The notes beneath the pieces were generated by a model, which was not told where the DNA came from, did not search any database, and saw nothing but the letters and a program-made list of their open reading frames with translations. Positions 22,710 to 30,795 of a stretch of 35,807 nt of DNA are shown here, in pieces (positions within the stretch are counted from its first letter, which is position 1; the number at the start of each line of letters is the position of its first letter). A program made the position numbers and the translations under genes. The stretch spans positions 1-35,807 of the forward strand of contig CAUJCX010000034.1 of assembly GCA_963169235.1 (NCBI GenBank), given 5' to 3'. This stretch comes from Actinomycetota bacterium (GTDB lineage Bacteria; Actinomycetota; Thermoleophilia; Miltoncostaeales; Miltoncostaeaceae).

Positions 22710-24797
22710 TCACCGCGTAAGGCCGTCGCGCCGGTCGATCACCAGGTTGCTCCCCTCCATCGCCTTGCCCGTGGCCTTGAGCTCGGCGGCGATCTCGCCC
22801 ACCCGGATGTAGTCGCTGACGCCGCTCGTCTCCGAGTTCACGGCGCAGATGGTCATGGTCATCACGGGGAACGTCGTGTGGCGGTCGTGCCGATCGGTGG
22901 CTGTGATGCCGCCGTGCTCGAGGTCGGCCGCGTCGTAGAAGTCGTGGATCATCGCGTCGAACCCCTCGGCGGTGCTGAGGCAGATCGCCTCGAACCGCGT
23001 CGTCGCCGCGACCACCACGAAGTCGTCGCCCCCGATGTGCCCCACGAAGTCGTCGCGCCCGCCGTGCTGGGCCAGCGCGCTCTGGATGAGGCGCGCCGTC
23101 TGCTTCAGCACCAGGTTGCCGCGGCTGTATCCGTACCGGTCGTTGAACGGCTTGAAGTTGTCGAGATCGAACATGCAGAACGCGAACGGGACGCCCTGGT
23201 CGAGGCGCCGCTGCACCTCGAGCTCGATGCTGACGCCGCCGGGCAGGCCGGTGAGCGGGCTGGCGTCGCGGTACGTCGCCTCCAGCTCGATCAGCCGCCG
23301 GGTCATCTCGTTGAAGCCGTCCACGAGCCGGGCGATGTCGCCCTTGGCCGCCACGTGCGTGTCGCCGCGCAGGTCCCCCTGGGCGATGCGCTGCACCTTG
23401 CGGCTGAGCTCGCGCACGGGGCCGGCGGTGTTGTCGAGCATCTGGTTGATGGCCCCGGCCATCTGCCCCACCTCGTCGCGCGAACGCACGGTGGTGCGCT
23501 TCGCCAAGTCGCCCGTGGCGGCGATCTCGTGCAGCTCGCCGCGGATGGTCTCGAGCGGCGCCAGCGTGCGCCGCACCACGAACCAGATGAGGGCCAGCAG
23601 CGCGGCCAGGCCGATCAGCGAGATCAGGATGTCGCGGCGCTGGGCGGCGTCCGCGTGGGCCATCGTGTCCTTCTCCGACACGCTGGTGAGCAGCTTCCAG
23701 CCCACCTCCGGCACGGTCGCGAACGCCACCAGGCGCCGCTCGCCGGCGATCGTCCACTCGACGACGCCCGAGCCGCGTCCGCGCGTGGCGTCGTACAGGC
23801 GGGCGATGTCGCGATGGGACGGGTTCTCCATGAGGTCGGGGTCGTCGTACGTGCGCACGCGGTCGCCGAGCGCGTCGTCGCGGCTGGAGTAGATGTACTT
23901 CGGGCGGGCGGGCACGAACGCGGTGTCCCTCTCGGTGCCCCGCGAGAAGATGGTGATCTGCGCGTCGCGCTGGTTGAACGAGCGCAGGAGCGCGTCCATG
24001 ATCGGCTTGATCGAGATACCGGCGGCCAGCGTCCCCCGGGTGCCGTCCACGGTGATGAACGTACCGCCGCTGACCAGCGCCTCCTTGGTGCGACGCTCGG
24101 CGTAGGGCTCGGTGAACACCACCCGGTGCCGCCCGGCCGCCTGGCCCGCGAGGTACCACGGGCGCTCGAACGGGCTGTACGGGGCGTCCACCCGCGCGTC
24201 GGGTACCCACAGCGACGAGTCCTGGTACTCGTCGTACCGGCGCATGGTGGGGTCGGGGTCCGTCGAGCGCACGCCGATGTAGAAGAACTTCATGCCGTCG
24301 CCGAACTTGTTGCCGGGCGCCGTCACCGTGGCCAGCATCTTTCGCAGCTGCGGCGTGAGCCGGGCGTCCGACAGCTCGTCGCCGCGCCGGTAGGCGGCGA
24401 GCTTGCGCCGGAACGACTGGGCGTAGATGCGTCCGCGAGGCGTGTCGTCGAACACCTTCTCGCCCGTCAGCGCCGCGATGTGCACCCACATCTGACCGCG
24501 CGTGTCGTACCACTCCAGCTCGTCGCGCACGGCCAGGAGGATGGTGGCGCGATCGTGGAACACCGACGAGATGGTGTGCACGTAGCCGTCGTTGCGGCTC
24601 TGCAGGTCGTGCAGCACCGACTGGCGCAGCTGTGACCGGGAGTTGTTGGACGTCACCATGATGACGATCAGGAAGACGACGATCACGACGCTTCCCGTCA
24701 GCAGCACCAGCGTGTTCCGGATCGAGCGGCCGGGCAGCCAGCGGGTCACGGAGCCTCGCCGTGGGCGCCGGTGCGGGCGTGCGGGCGCACGCGACAT
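22710..24797 (-). CDS. Membrane GGDEF-domain protein with extracytoplasmic sensor and two HAMP domains
   Basis: A 695-residue signalling protein. Membrane helix 1 (about residues 30-48) is followed by a large outside domain of the Cache type (about 50-395), helix 2 (ISLIGLAALLALIWFVV), two HAMP domains (LAPLETIRGELHEIAATGD and GPVRELSRKVQRIAQGDLRG), and a GGDEF domain from about residue 510. That domain opens TGLPGG and has DLDNFKPFNDRYG, but its signature is GGDDF (589-593), with Asp for Glu, and there is no RxxD inhibitory site upstream. So cyclase activity is uncertain; it may instead bind nucleotide as a sensor. The ATG has no ribosome site. No EAL domain. Confidence 0.88.
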   Translation of the reverse strand: MSRAPARPHRRPRRGSVTRWLPGRSIRNTLVLLTGSVVIVVFLIVIMVTSNNSRSQLRQSVLHDLQSRNDGYVHTISSVFHDRATILLAVRDELEWYDTRGQMWVHIAALTGEKVFDDTPRGRIYAQSFRRKLAAYRRGDELSDARLTPQLRKMLATVTAPGNKFGDGMKFFYIGVRSTDPDPTMRRYDEYQDSSLWVPDARVDAPYSPFERPWYLAGQAAGRHRVVFTEPYAERRTKEALVSGGTFITVDGTRGTLAAGISIKPIMDALLRSFNQRDAQITIFSRGTERDTAFVPARPKYIYSSRDDALGDRVRTYDDPDLMENPSHRDIARLYDATRGRGSGVVEWTIAGERRLVAFATVPEVGWKLLTSVSEKDTMAHADAAQRRDILISLIGLAALLALIWFVVRRTLAPLETIRGELHEIAATGDLAKRTTVRSRDEVGQMAGAINQMLDNTAGPVRELSRKVQRIAQGDLRGDTHVAAKGDIARLVDGFNEMTRRLIELEATYRDASPLTGLPGGVSIELEVQRRLDQGVPFAFCMFDLDNFKPFNDRYGYSRGNLVLKQTARLIQSALAQHGGRDDFVGHIGGDDFVVVAATTRFEAICLSTAEGFDAMIHDFYDAADLEHGGITATDRHDRHTTFPVMTMTICAVNSETSGVSDYIRVGEIAAELKATGKAMEGSNLVIDRRDGLTR

Positions 24798-24868
24798 GGG
24801 CTCGGGAGGAGGGACAACGCGGGTCTACCCTGTGTTATCGACACGGCGGTGGCGGTTCTGACCGGCGC

Positions 24869-24949
24869 GTGAGGTGTCGCCCGGCGCACCGCGGCGGGGC
24901 GCACGCGTGCGGTCCCGACGGCCCCCGCCGCGCGTGTGACACCCCTCAC
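24869..24949 (-). promoter_or_regulatory. Nested stem structure, candidate structured leader of the GGDEF gene
   Basis: The outer stem pairs 24869-24878 (GTGAGGTGTC) with 24938-24949 (GACACCCCTCAC), 10 bp with a 2-nt bulge. The inner stem pairs 24890-24899 (CGCGGCGGGG) with 24923-24932 (CCCCGCCGCG), a perfect 10 bp. At its tip lies the palindrome GCACGCGTGC (24901-24910). It lies between divergent genes, so it is not an ordinary terminator. I match it to no known riboswitch. Confidence 0.4.
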
Positions 24950-25075
24950 CCAGATCGGCGGTGCGGAGCCTAGCGACCCGTTACGGTTCGAGGGGGCGCG
25001 CGCACACGCCGGAACCTGTCGCGCCTGGGGATGTCGGCCGACGCCGCGACTAACGTATCGGGTGCTTGAGACAAA

Positions 25076-25094
25076 CGGCACGTTCTGCGTGCCG
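25076..25094 (+). promoter_or_regulatory. Leader hairpin of the acidic-protein gene
   Basis: CGGCACG-TTCTG-CGTGCCG is a perfect 7-bp stem with a 5-nt loop, ending 13 nt before the ATG at 25108 and just before the GGGG ribosome site. If the TAACGT box is the promoter, this hairpin is most of the leader and could set translation level. Confidence 0.4.
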
Positions 25095-25107
25095 GTGATG
25101 GGGTGAC

Positions 25108-25926
25108 ATGGTTCGGAAGCGCTACACGGTGGCGGTGGTGGGGCTGGGCGGAGCGACCGCCGCTCAGCGCAGCGAAGTGTCCCGGCATCGCCGGGAGCGC
25201 GACGCGCTCGCCGCCGCGGGTGACGAACGCGACCGTCTGGCCATCACGTATGGCCACGCGGCGCGTAACTACCACATCTCCGTGGAATGCGACGGCGAGG
25301 TGATCCACAAGCTGCACCTCGAGAGCAACGAGGTTCTCAGCGACGTGGAGATCGTCCGCCGTCATGTCCCGTCGGACTCGCCCGGGGAGCGCAGCGCCCC
25401 GGACGACGTCGAGGGCTCCGACGGGGGCACGGCGGAGCACCCGCTCGTGTCCTCCGATGTGGTGCCCGCCGCCGACCCGCACGACGCGGAGTCCACGCGG
25501 CCCGACGAGGCCGGTGACGCCGGCCGGGGCGTCCCGTGGCCGGACGATCCCGACAGCGCTTCCGACACGATCCTCGACGCACCTCGGCCCGCTCCGGAGC
25601 CCGAGGTCGAGGTTGCCGACGACGACGCCGACCCACCGGTGACCGCCGGGCCGGCCGACGACGACGTCGCGCCGGACGATGTCCCCCTGTCTCCTCCCGC
25701 ACACGACACCGACGAGGAGCCCGTCATGCACGACACCGCCAGCGCCATCCTGCCTGGTGCCCGCTTCGCCCGTAGCCAGAGCACGTCGCGGCGTGCCGCG
25801 ATGCCGACGTGGGACGACGTGCCGTCAGGCCCCGTCCCGGCGGAGGTGCTGCGCTACTTCGAGTCGGCCGTCGAGCGTGAGGAGGCGCGGCACGCCCAGC
25901 GCGGCCGCGACGAAGACGCCGCCTGA
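25108..25926 (+). CDS. Acidic protein of unknown function
   Basis: A 272-residue protein I do not recognise. The first 90 residues look folded: a beta strand with glycine turn (YTVAVVGLGGATAAQ), a charged helix (EVSRHRRERDALAAAGDERD), then two strands (NYHISVECDGEVIHKLHLE). Residues 95-210 are a low-complexity Asp/Pro/Ala-rich linker, strongly acidic. The last 55 residues are again ordered (RAAMPTWDDVPSGPVPAEVL, then RYFESAVEREEARHAQRGRD). No signal peptide or membrane helix. It is divergent from the GGDEF gene and convergent with the M23 gene. The two end domains joined by an acidic linker suggest an adaptor, but this is a guess. Confidence 0.7.
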   Translation: MVRKRYTVAVVGLGGATAAQRSEVSRHRRERDALAAAGDERDRLAITYGHAARNYHISVECDGEVIHKLHLESNEVLSDVEIVRRHVPSDSPGERSAPDDVEGSDGGTAEHPLVSSDVVPAADPHDAESTRPDEAGDAGRGVPWPDDPDSASDTILDAPRPAPEPEVEVADDDADPPVTAGPADDDVAPDDVPLSPPAHDTDEEPVMHDTASAILPGARFARSQSTSRRAAMPTWDDVPSGPVPAEVLRYFESAVEREEARHAQRGRDEDAA

Positions 25927-25950
25927 CGGCACCCTGCAGTCATCCCCGAC

Positions 25951-26005
25951 GACCACGGAAGGGGGGCCCGGAGACTGGCGTCCCCTCCGTCCCCCTTCCC
26001 TGGTC
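25951..26005. terminator. Long hairpin between convergent genes
   Basis: GACCA pairs with TGGTC, then after one C/C mismatch GGAAGGGGG (25957-25965) pairs with CCCCCTTCC (25991-25999), then after a small internal loop CGGAG (25969-25973) pairs with CTCCG (25985-25989). The 55-nt hairpin sits between the ends of the acidic-protein and M23 genes and would work on both strands. Confidence 0.6.
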
Positions 26006-26065
26006 TGATGCCGAGGGTGCGGCCGACGGCTGCCGCCCCCGGACGTCTGGGCCGCTCGCGCGCGC

Positions 26066-27514
26066 TCAGCGCGCCGATGTGGCGCGCCCGGTACCCGTGA
26101 CGGGGCCGGTGGGCCGGTCGACGTCGGCGCCCACGACCACGGCGCCCGCGGCGGCGTCCGGGCCCGCGGGGGTGCCGCCGGGGGCCTCGGTGCCCTGCGA
26201 CGTGAGGCCCGCGGCCTGCGGGGTCGCCTCCCACGCCTGAAGGAACGCGAACGGATCGACGCTGGCGCCGTCGACACCGCCCGCCGGGTGGATCTCGAAG
26301 TGCAGGTGCGGCGGCGTGGTGGCGGCCTGGCCCGTGTTGCCGACGTACCCGATGACGTCGCCCGCCCGCACCACGGCCCCGTCGACGGCCGAGGCGGAGT
26401 ACGCCGACAGGTGCGCGTAGTAGTACGCCGCGCCCCCGCCGTCGGTGAGCCACAGGCGGTTGCCGCCCAGGTCGTTCCAGCCCACCTTCGACAGCGTGCC
26501 GTCGGCGACGGCCACCACCGGAGTGCCCACGGGCGCGAACACGTCGTTGCCGTGGTGCCAGCCGGTGCCCGCGCGCGGTGCCCCGTAGTCGTCCGAGTAC
26601 GTGTAGGCCCCCTGCACCGGGAAGCGGTTGCCCTGCACGCCGGTCGCCGCGGGCTCGGTGCCGGGCAACGCGTGCGCCTCGGGCCGCACCGGGGCCTGGG
26701 GCGCCACGGGCACGGTGGGCGCCGCGGGGCTGACGCGGATGGGCGGACCCACCCGGTCGGGGCGCGTGGCGGGGTCGGTGGTGTCGGGACGCCCCGGCTC
26801 GGCCGACGCGTCCGGCGGGCCGGCGGGCGCCGCGTCGGGCGGCGCGGCCGGCAGCGGCACAGTCACAGCGGGGGCGGACAGGTCGGCCCCGGCGCGCGCG
26901 GTGACGTCGAAGTGGCCGATCACCAGGGGCGCCTGCCCGGCCGTGCCGTCGGCGCTCACGCGCAACACGTTGACGCGCACGGTGCCGTCGGCCTCGCGGG
27001 TGGACTCGCCGAACGCCACCTCGCCCGCGCCGGGTACGCTGATGACGGTGCCGGGGCCCACGGGCACGGGCTGGTCATCGACCACCACCCGTCCCACCTG
27101 CAGGTAGTCGAGCGCCGCATCGCCGGAGGCGGAGTCGGCGTGGCCGGCGACGCCGGCGCTGAGCGAGTCCACGATCACCCGGCCACCGAACAGCCGGATG
27201 CCCGACGCGGTCACCGTGCCCCGCAGGTCGCTGCCGTCGGTGCCGCGCTCGGCGCGCGCCACCACCACGACGGAGCCCACCTGGCCGCGGTCGTCGGCGA
27301 TTCCGGCCGCCCGGGCGCTGCGCCGGGCCGTGCCCGCAACGTTCGCAACAGCGGTCGCGGAGCCGCCGGATTGGCTGAGAACCCCGTAGCCACGCACGCT
27401 CGCGGCCCCCGGGGAGGGTGCGGCCCCCTGCGCCACCTGCAACGCGGCGTTCACGCCCACGGGCGACACTGCGGCGGTGGCCACGACCACCGCGATCTTC
27501 AACCGTGACTTCAC
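26066..27514 (-). CDS. Secreted M23-family metallopeptidase (LytM-type)
   Basis: A 482-residue exported cell-wall peptidase. A signal peptide (VKSRLKIAVVVATAAVSPVG) leads to a beta-rich region of about 200 residues resembling the repeats of choice-of-anchor proteins (SGIRLFGGRVIVDSLSAG, VRVNVLRV), then a Pro/Ala linker, then the M23 domain from about residue 300. Zinc ligands are intact: His320-x3-Asp324 in WHHGNDVFAPVGTP and the HLHFEIHP motif, with YYYAHLSAY between. It should cut peptide cross-bridges in peptidoglycan. GTG at 27514 is chosen from the signal peptide and a CAGAAT box 6 nt upstream. It faces the NlpC/P60 gene. Confidence 0.9.
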   Translation of the reverse strand: MKSRLKIAVVVATAAVSPVGVNAALQVAQGAAPSPGAASVRGYGVLSQSGGSATAVANVAGTARRSARAAGIADDRGQVGSVVVVARAERGTDGSDLRGTVTASGIRLFGGRVIVDSLSAGVAGHADSASGDAALDYLQVGRVVVDDQPVPVGPGTVISVPGAGEVAFGESTREADGTVRVNVLRVSADGTAGQAPLVIGHFDVTARAGADLSAPAVTVPLPAAPPDAAPAGPPDASAEPGRPDTTDPATRPDRVGPPIRVSPAAPTVPVAPQAPVRPEAHALPGTEPAATGVQGNRFPVQGAYTYSDDYGAPRAGTGWHHGNDVFAPVGTPVVAVADGTLSKVGWNDLGGNRLWLTDGGGAAYYYAHLSAYSASAVDGAVVRAGDVIGYVGNTGQAATTPPHLHFEIHPAGGVDGASVDPFAFLQAWEATPQAAGLTSQGTEAPGGTPAGPDAAAGAVVVGADVDRPTGPVTGTGRATSAR

Positions 27515-27520
27515 GTTGCC

Positions 27521-27526
27521 ATTCTG
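27521..27526 (-). promoter_or_regulatory. -10 box of the M23 gene (leaderless)
   Basis: CAGAAT on the minus strand ends 6 nt before the GTG at 27514. Confidence 0.4.
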
Positions 27527-27598
27527 CCGACCGCGGCGGACCACGCCCAGGTTAAAGGGCGACGCGTTGCAGTCCGACACCAAGTGCACCGCCCCGGT

Positions 27599-27627
27599 TT
27601 GACCACGCCGCAATTTCCGACAATCAT
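27599..27627 (+). promoter_or_regulatory. Possible promoter of the NlpC/P60 gene
   Basis: TTGACC (27599-27604) and AATCAT (27622-27627) are 17 bases apart, with 5 and 4 consensus matches. This would leave a leader of about 70 nt. Confidence 0.35.
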
Positions 27628-27702
27628 GGGTGGTCCGCGACATGCCCCGCGTCGCTGTCCCCCGCTCCCCAGCGAGGAGTTCCGCCGATCCGCTCTGATC
27701 GC

Positions 27703-28851
27703 TTGACTGTCGGTACCCGTCTGACCGCCGGTGTGCTGACCACGTGCGCCCTGCTGGTCTCCGTACCCGCCGCGGTCGTCGCCGAGCCGGCCAAGATCGC
27801 CGAGCAGCGCGCCCAGGTGGAGCGCCTCGAGGCCCAGCTGGCCGACATCGACGCGCAGGCCGGGCGGGCGGCGGAGGCCTACAACGGGGCCCGCTGGCGC
27901 CAGCAGCAGATCGAGGGGCGCATCGAGGTCAACACCCGGCGCACCACCGACACGACCAAGCGTCTGCGGCGCTCGCAGGCGACGCTGGCCGAGCGCCTGC
28001 GCGGCATGTACGCCAACCCCGAGCCGTCGCTGGTGGAGATCATCGCGTCCAGCGGCAGCGTGGTGAGCGCGGTCGACGGCGCCCAGCTGCTCGAGCGCAT
28101 CGGCCGGCGGGACGGCGCCACGGTGGTGGCCGTCCGCACCGACCTGGGGCAACTGAAGCGCGCGCGGGTGCAGCTGAACGAGGATCGCGCGGCCGTGAAG
28201 GTGCAGGTCACCGAGGCCGCCCGCCAGCGCGAGCAGGTGCTGGCCATCCTGGCCCAGCGCAAGCGACTGGTGGATGGCGCCCGCGGCGAGCTGCGCACCA
28301 TGCTGGCCGCCGAGGAGGCCCGCAAGCGCCGCGAGGCCGAGGAGCAGCGCCGGCGTGCGGAGGAGGCCCAGCGCGCCATCGCGGCCGCAGAGCGCCGCAA
28401 CAGCCCCAGCACCCCGGCGTCGCCCTCCACGCCCTCCTCGCCGTCCGCCCCGTCGTCGCCGTCGTCGCCGGCCGCTCCCGCCGCGCCCCTCCCCGACGCC
28501 ACCGGCAACGCCGCGGCCGTGCAGGTGGCCATGCGCTACCTGGGCGTGCCGTACGTGTGGGGCGGAGCGTCCCCCTCCGGCTTCGACTGCTCCGGCCTCA
28601 TGTCGTACGCGTACGCGCAGATCGGCAAGAACGTGCCCCACTACACCGGGGCCATCTGGGCGGCGTTCCCCAAGGTGCCCTCCAGCGACCTGCAGCCCGG
28701 CGACATGGTGTTCTTCTACAGCGACCTGCACCACGTGGGCATGTACATCGGCAACGGCCAGTTCATCCACGCGCCGCACACCGGCGACGTGGTGAAGATC
28801 TCGTCGCTGTCAGAGCGCGCATCGGTGTACGCCGGAGCCGTCCGCCCCTGA
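27703..28851 (+). CDS. Secreted NlpC/P60 peptidoglycan endopeptidase with coiled-coil domain
   Basis: A 382-residue exported enzyme. Signal peptide (LTAGVLTTCALLVSVPAAVV), then a long coiled coil (residues about 30-230, AEQRAQVERLEAQLADIDAQ onward), a Ser/Pro linker, and the C-terminal NlpC/P60 domain with a complete triad: Cys296 in GFDCSGLMSYAY, His344 in HHVGMYIGNG, His356 in FIHAPH. This layout is that of RipA-type daughter-cell-separation hydrolases, which the coiled coil keeps inactive until needed. The start is TTG at 27703, as no ATG or GTG in frame precedes the signal peptide; the only ribosome site (GAGGAG) is too far, so the start is less certain than the gene. Confidence 0.9.
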   Translation: MTVGTRLTAGVLTTCALLVSVPAAVVAEPAKIAEQRAQVERLEAQLADIDAQAGRAAEAYNGARWRQQQIEGRIEVNTRRTTDTTKRLRRSQATLAERLRGMYANPEPSLVEIIASSGSVVSAVDGAQLLERIGRRDGATVVAVRTDLGQLKRARVQLNEDRAAVKVQVTEAARQREQVLAILAQRKRLVDGARGELRTMLAAEEARKRREAEEQRRRAEEAQRAIAAAERRNSPSTPASPSTPSSPSAPSSPSSPAAPAAPLPDATGNAAAVQVAMRYLGVPYVWGGASPSGFDCSGLMSYAYAQIGKNVPHYTGAIWAAFPKVPSSDLQPGDMVFFYSDLHHVGMYIGNGQFIHAPHTGDVVKISSLSERASVYAGAVRP

Positions 28852-28867
28852 CGCGGGCGGCGCCGGG

Positions 28868-30718
28868 TCACCCCAGGCGCCGGTCGACGTAGCACCAGCG
28901 CCAGGCCTCACCGGGCTCGGCGCTGCGGATGACGGGGTGCCCCGTCTCGTCGTGGTGCCGGGTCGCGTGGCGCGCCGGTGAGCTGTCGCAGCAGCCCATG
29001 GCGCCGCACGCCACGCACTGGCGCAGGTTCACCCACTGCGTGCCCTCGGCCACGCACGCGGGGCACACGTCACCGGGGGGTGGCAGGCTCGGGCTGTCGG
29101 GGGCGTTCAGGTGGACGCAGCGCTCGTCCCAGCGGCCGCGGACGTCGGCGTCCCGAGCGTGCCGATCACGCTCGATCACGCGGCCCAGCACGACCTCCTC
29201 CAGGTCGACGGCGCTCAGCACGGGCCGCAGCACCTCGCTGTCGTAGCGGCCGCTGTCGCGCTGGGCCAGAAGCTCGGCCCGTTCCGCGTCGAGCATCTCG
29301 CGTCGCAGCCGTGCGTACGTGGCCGCCGGTGAGTCGGAGCCGGGCCCGACGGCCTCCCACAGCGCGTCGGCGCGCGAGTCGGCGGCCGCCCGCAGCCGGG
29401 CGATCACCTCGGGCGGCTCGTCGCCGGTGACGATGGCCTCCAGGCGGTCGTGCCCCGCCTGCACGGCCCGCTGGTAGACCGATGCCTGCTGCAAGAGGTC
29501 CTCGTGGAACCCGGGGCCGCGCACCCCCAGCCGGCGGGTCAGCCACGGCAGCGTGAGGCCCTGCACCGTCAAGGTCAGCACGGTGACGGCGAACGCGATG
29601 AACACCAGCACGTCGCGGTGCACGGTGTCGACCGGCAGCAGGAACACGGCGGCCAGCGTCACCACGCCCCGCATGCCCGCCCATCCCACCACCAGCAGCT
29701 CGCGACCGCCGAGCGCCGCGTCGCCCGGGGCCCGCAGGAGGCGCGCCCCCCACGCGGCCGACACCCACGCCATCCGCAGCACGACGGTGGCCGCGAACAC
29801 GCCCGCGGTGGCCAGGGCGATGGTGAGCGCCGGCACGCCGGCGTCGGCCACGTTGCCCAGGATGGTGCGCAGTTGCAGGCCGATCAGCAGGAACACGGCC
29901 CCCTCGAGCACGAAGCCGATGGTGGCCCAGTTGGTGCCCTCCAGCAGGCGTGACTGGGCCGACTGGATGGCTGGGGAGGCGTGCCCGACGATGAGGCCGG
30001 CGATCACCACCGCCAGCACGCCCGACGCGTGGAAGTGCTCGGCCGGAAGGTACGCCAGCCACGGCGTCACCAGCGACAGGCCCACGTCGGTGAGGGTGTC
30101 GTCCACGTGGCGGCGCACCTTGGCGACGGCGAACGCGACGGCCACGCCGACGACCGCGCCGCCGACGGCCGACAGCAGCACCTGCTGGCCCAGCCAGCCC
30201 AGCGTCACGGTGCCGCCCAGCGCCGCGATGGCCGCCCGCAACGCCACCAGCGCCGTGGCGTCGTTCAGCAGGCTCTCGCCCTCGAGCACCGACACCACCC
30301 GCCGCGGCATCCCCACCTGGCGCGCCACGGTGGTGGCCGCGACGGCGTCCGGGGGCGCCACCACGGCGCCCAGCGCCAGGGCGGCGGCGAACGACACCGG
30401 CAGCAGCCACCAGGCCACCACGCCGACGCCGACCGTGGTGAACAGCACGAGGCCCACCGACAGCATCCCGATGGCCCGCGCGTCGCGGCGCACGTCCACC
30501 AGCACGGTGCGGATGGCGGCGTTGTAGAGCAGCGGCGGCAGCAGGCCCAGCAGCACCAGGTCGGGCGTCAGCTCGACGGACGGCGCCCGGGGCACGAGCG
30601 ACACGCCCATCCCGACCACCAGCAGCGCGAGGGGTCCGGGCAGGCCCACCCGCCGGGCCCCGGCCGAGACGGCCAGCACCAGGACTCCGATGACCACCAC
30701 ATCGACGGCGGTTTCCAC
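28868..30718 (-). CDS. CPA1-family Na+/H+ antiporter with C-terminal UBP-type zinc finger
   Basis: A 616-residue membrane protein. Residues 1-410 are a cation/proton exchanger with about twelve helices; motifs include LGLLPPLLYNAAI, the pore-region GAVVAPPDAVAATTVARQVG, EGESLLNDATALV, and GWAGMRGVVTLAAVFLLP. A charged cytosolic helix region follows (about 420-530). The last 80 residues are a UBP-type zinc finger with all ligands: CVHL, CPAC, CVACGAMGCCDSS, RHATRHHDETGHPVI and WRWCYVD. In eukaryotes this finger binds the free end of ubiquitin; in bacteria its ligand is unknown, possibly a C-terminal Gly-Gly tail. GTG start with a CAGACT box 6 nt upstream. Confidence 0.92.
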   Translation of the reverse strand: METAVDVVVIGVLVLAVSAGARRVGLPGPLALLVVGMGVSLVPRAPSVELTPDLVLLGLLPPLLYNAAIRTVLVDVRRDARAIGMLSVGLVLFTTVGVGVVAWWLLPVSFAAALALGAVVAPPDAVAATTVARQVGMPRRVVSVLEGESLLNDATALVALRAAIAALGGTVTLGWLGQQVLLSAVGGAVVGVAVAFAVAKVRRHVDDTLTDVGLSLVTPWLAYLPAEHFHASGVLAVVIAGLIVGHASPAIQSAQSRLLEGTNWATIGFVLEGAVFLLIGLQLRTILGNVADAGVPALTIALATAGVFAATVVLRMAWVSAAWGARLLRAPGDAALGGRELLVVGWAGMRGVVTLAAVFLLPVDTVHRDVLVFIAFAVTVLTLTVQGLTLPWLTRRLGVRGPGFHEDLLQQASVYQRAVQAGHDRLEAIVTGDEPPEVIARLRAAADSRADALWEAVGPGSDSPAATYARLRREMLDAERAELLAQRDSGRYDSEVLRPVLSAVDLEEVVLGRVIERDRHARDADVRGRWDERCVHLNAPDSPSLPPPGDVCPACVAEGTQWVNLRQCVACGAMGCCDSSPARHATRHHDETGHPVIRSAEPGEAWRWCYVDRRLG

Positions 30719-30724
30719 GCGGGC

Positions 30725-30730
30725 AGTCTG
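30725..30730 (-). promoter_or_regulatory. -10 box of the antiporter gene (leaderless)
   Basis: CAGACT on the minus strand ends 6 nt before the GTG at 30718; it differs from TAnnnT only in the first base. Confidence 0.35.
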
Positions 30731-30795
30731 GCAGAGACACCCGGACCCCGACCCTCAAGCTTTTGCGTCTCCAGGGCGATCTCATGGAGGACCCC

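Larger units (their letters stand above)
24798..25107. other. Intergenic region between divergent GGDEF and acidic-protein genes
   Basis: No gene is seen in these 310 bases. They hold the nested stem structure at 24869-24949, a TAGGCT box on the minus strand (24967-24972) that could start a GGDEF transcript of about 160 nt leader, a TAACGT box on the plus strand (25051-25056) for the rightward gene, and a 7-bp hairpin just before that gene. Confidence 0.6.

Noticed and set aside
24798-25107. A known c-di-GMP or c-di-AMP riboswitch between the GGDEF and acidic-protein genes
   Set aside because: I looked for conserved cores of these classes on both strands and could not find them; only the unnamed nested stems remain.
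27515-27702. A c-di-AMP (ydaO-type) riboswitch before the NlpC/P60 gene, as found in front of wall hydrolases of other actinobacteria
   Set aside because: The conserved core segments are not present; only a possible -35/-10 pair is seen.
28381-28500. Ser/Pro repeat in the NlpC/P60 gene as a repeat element
   Set aside because: It is a short low-complexity linker between coiled coil and catalytic domain, usual for this protein type.
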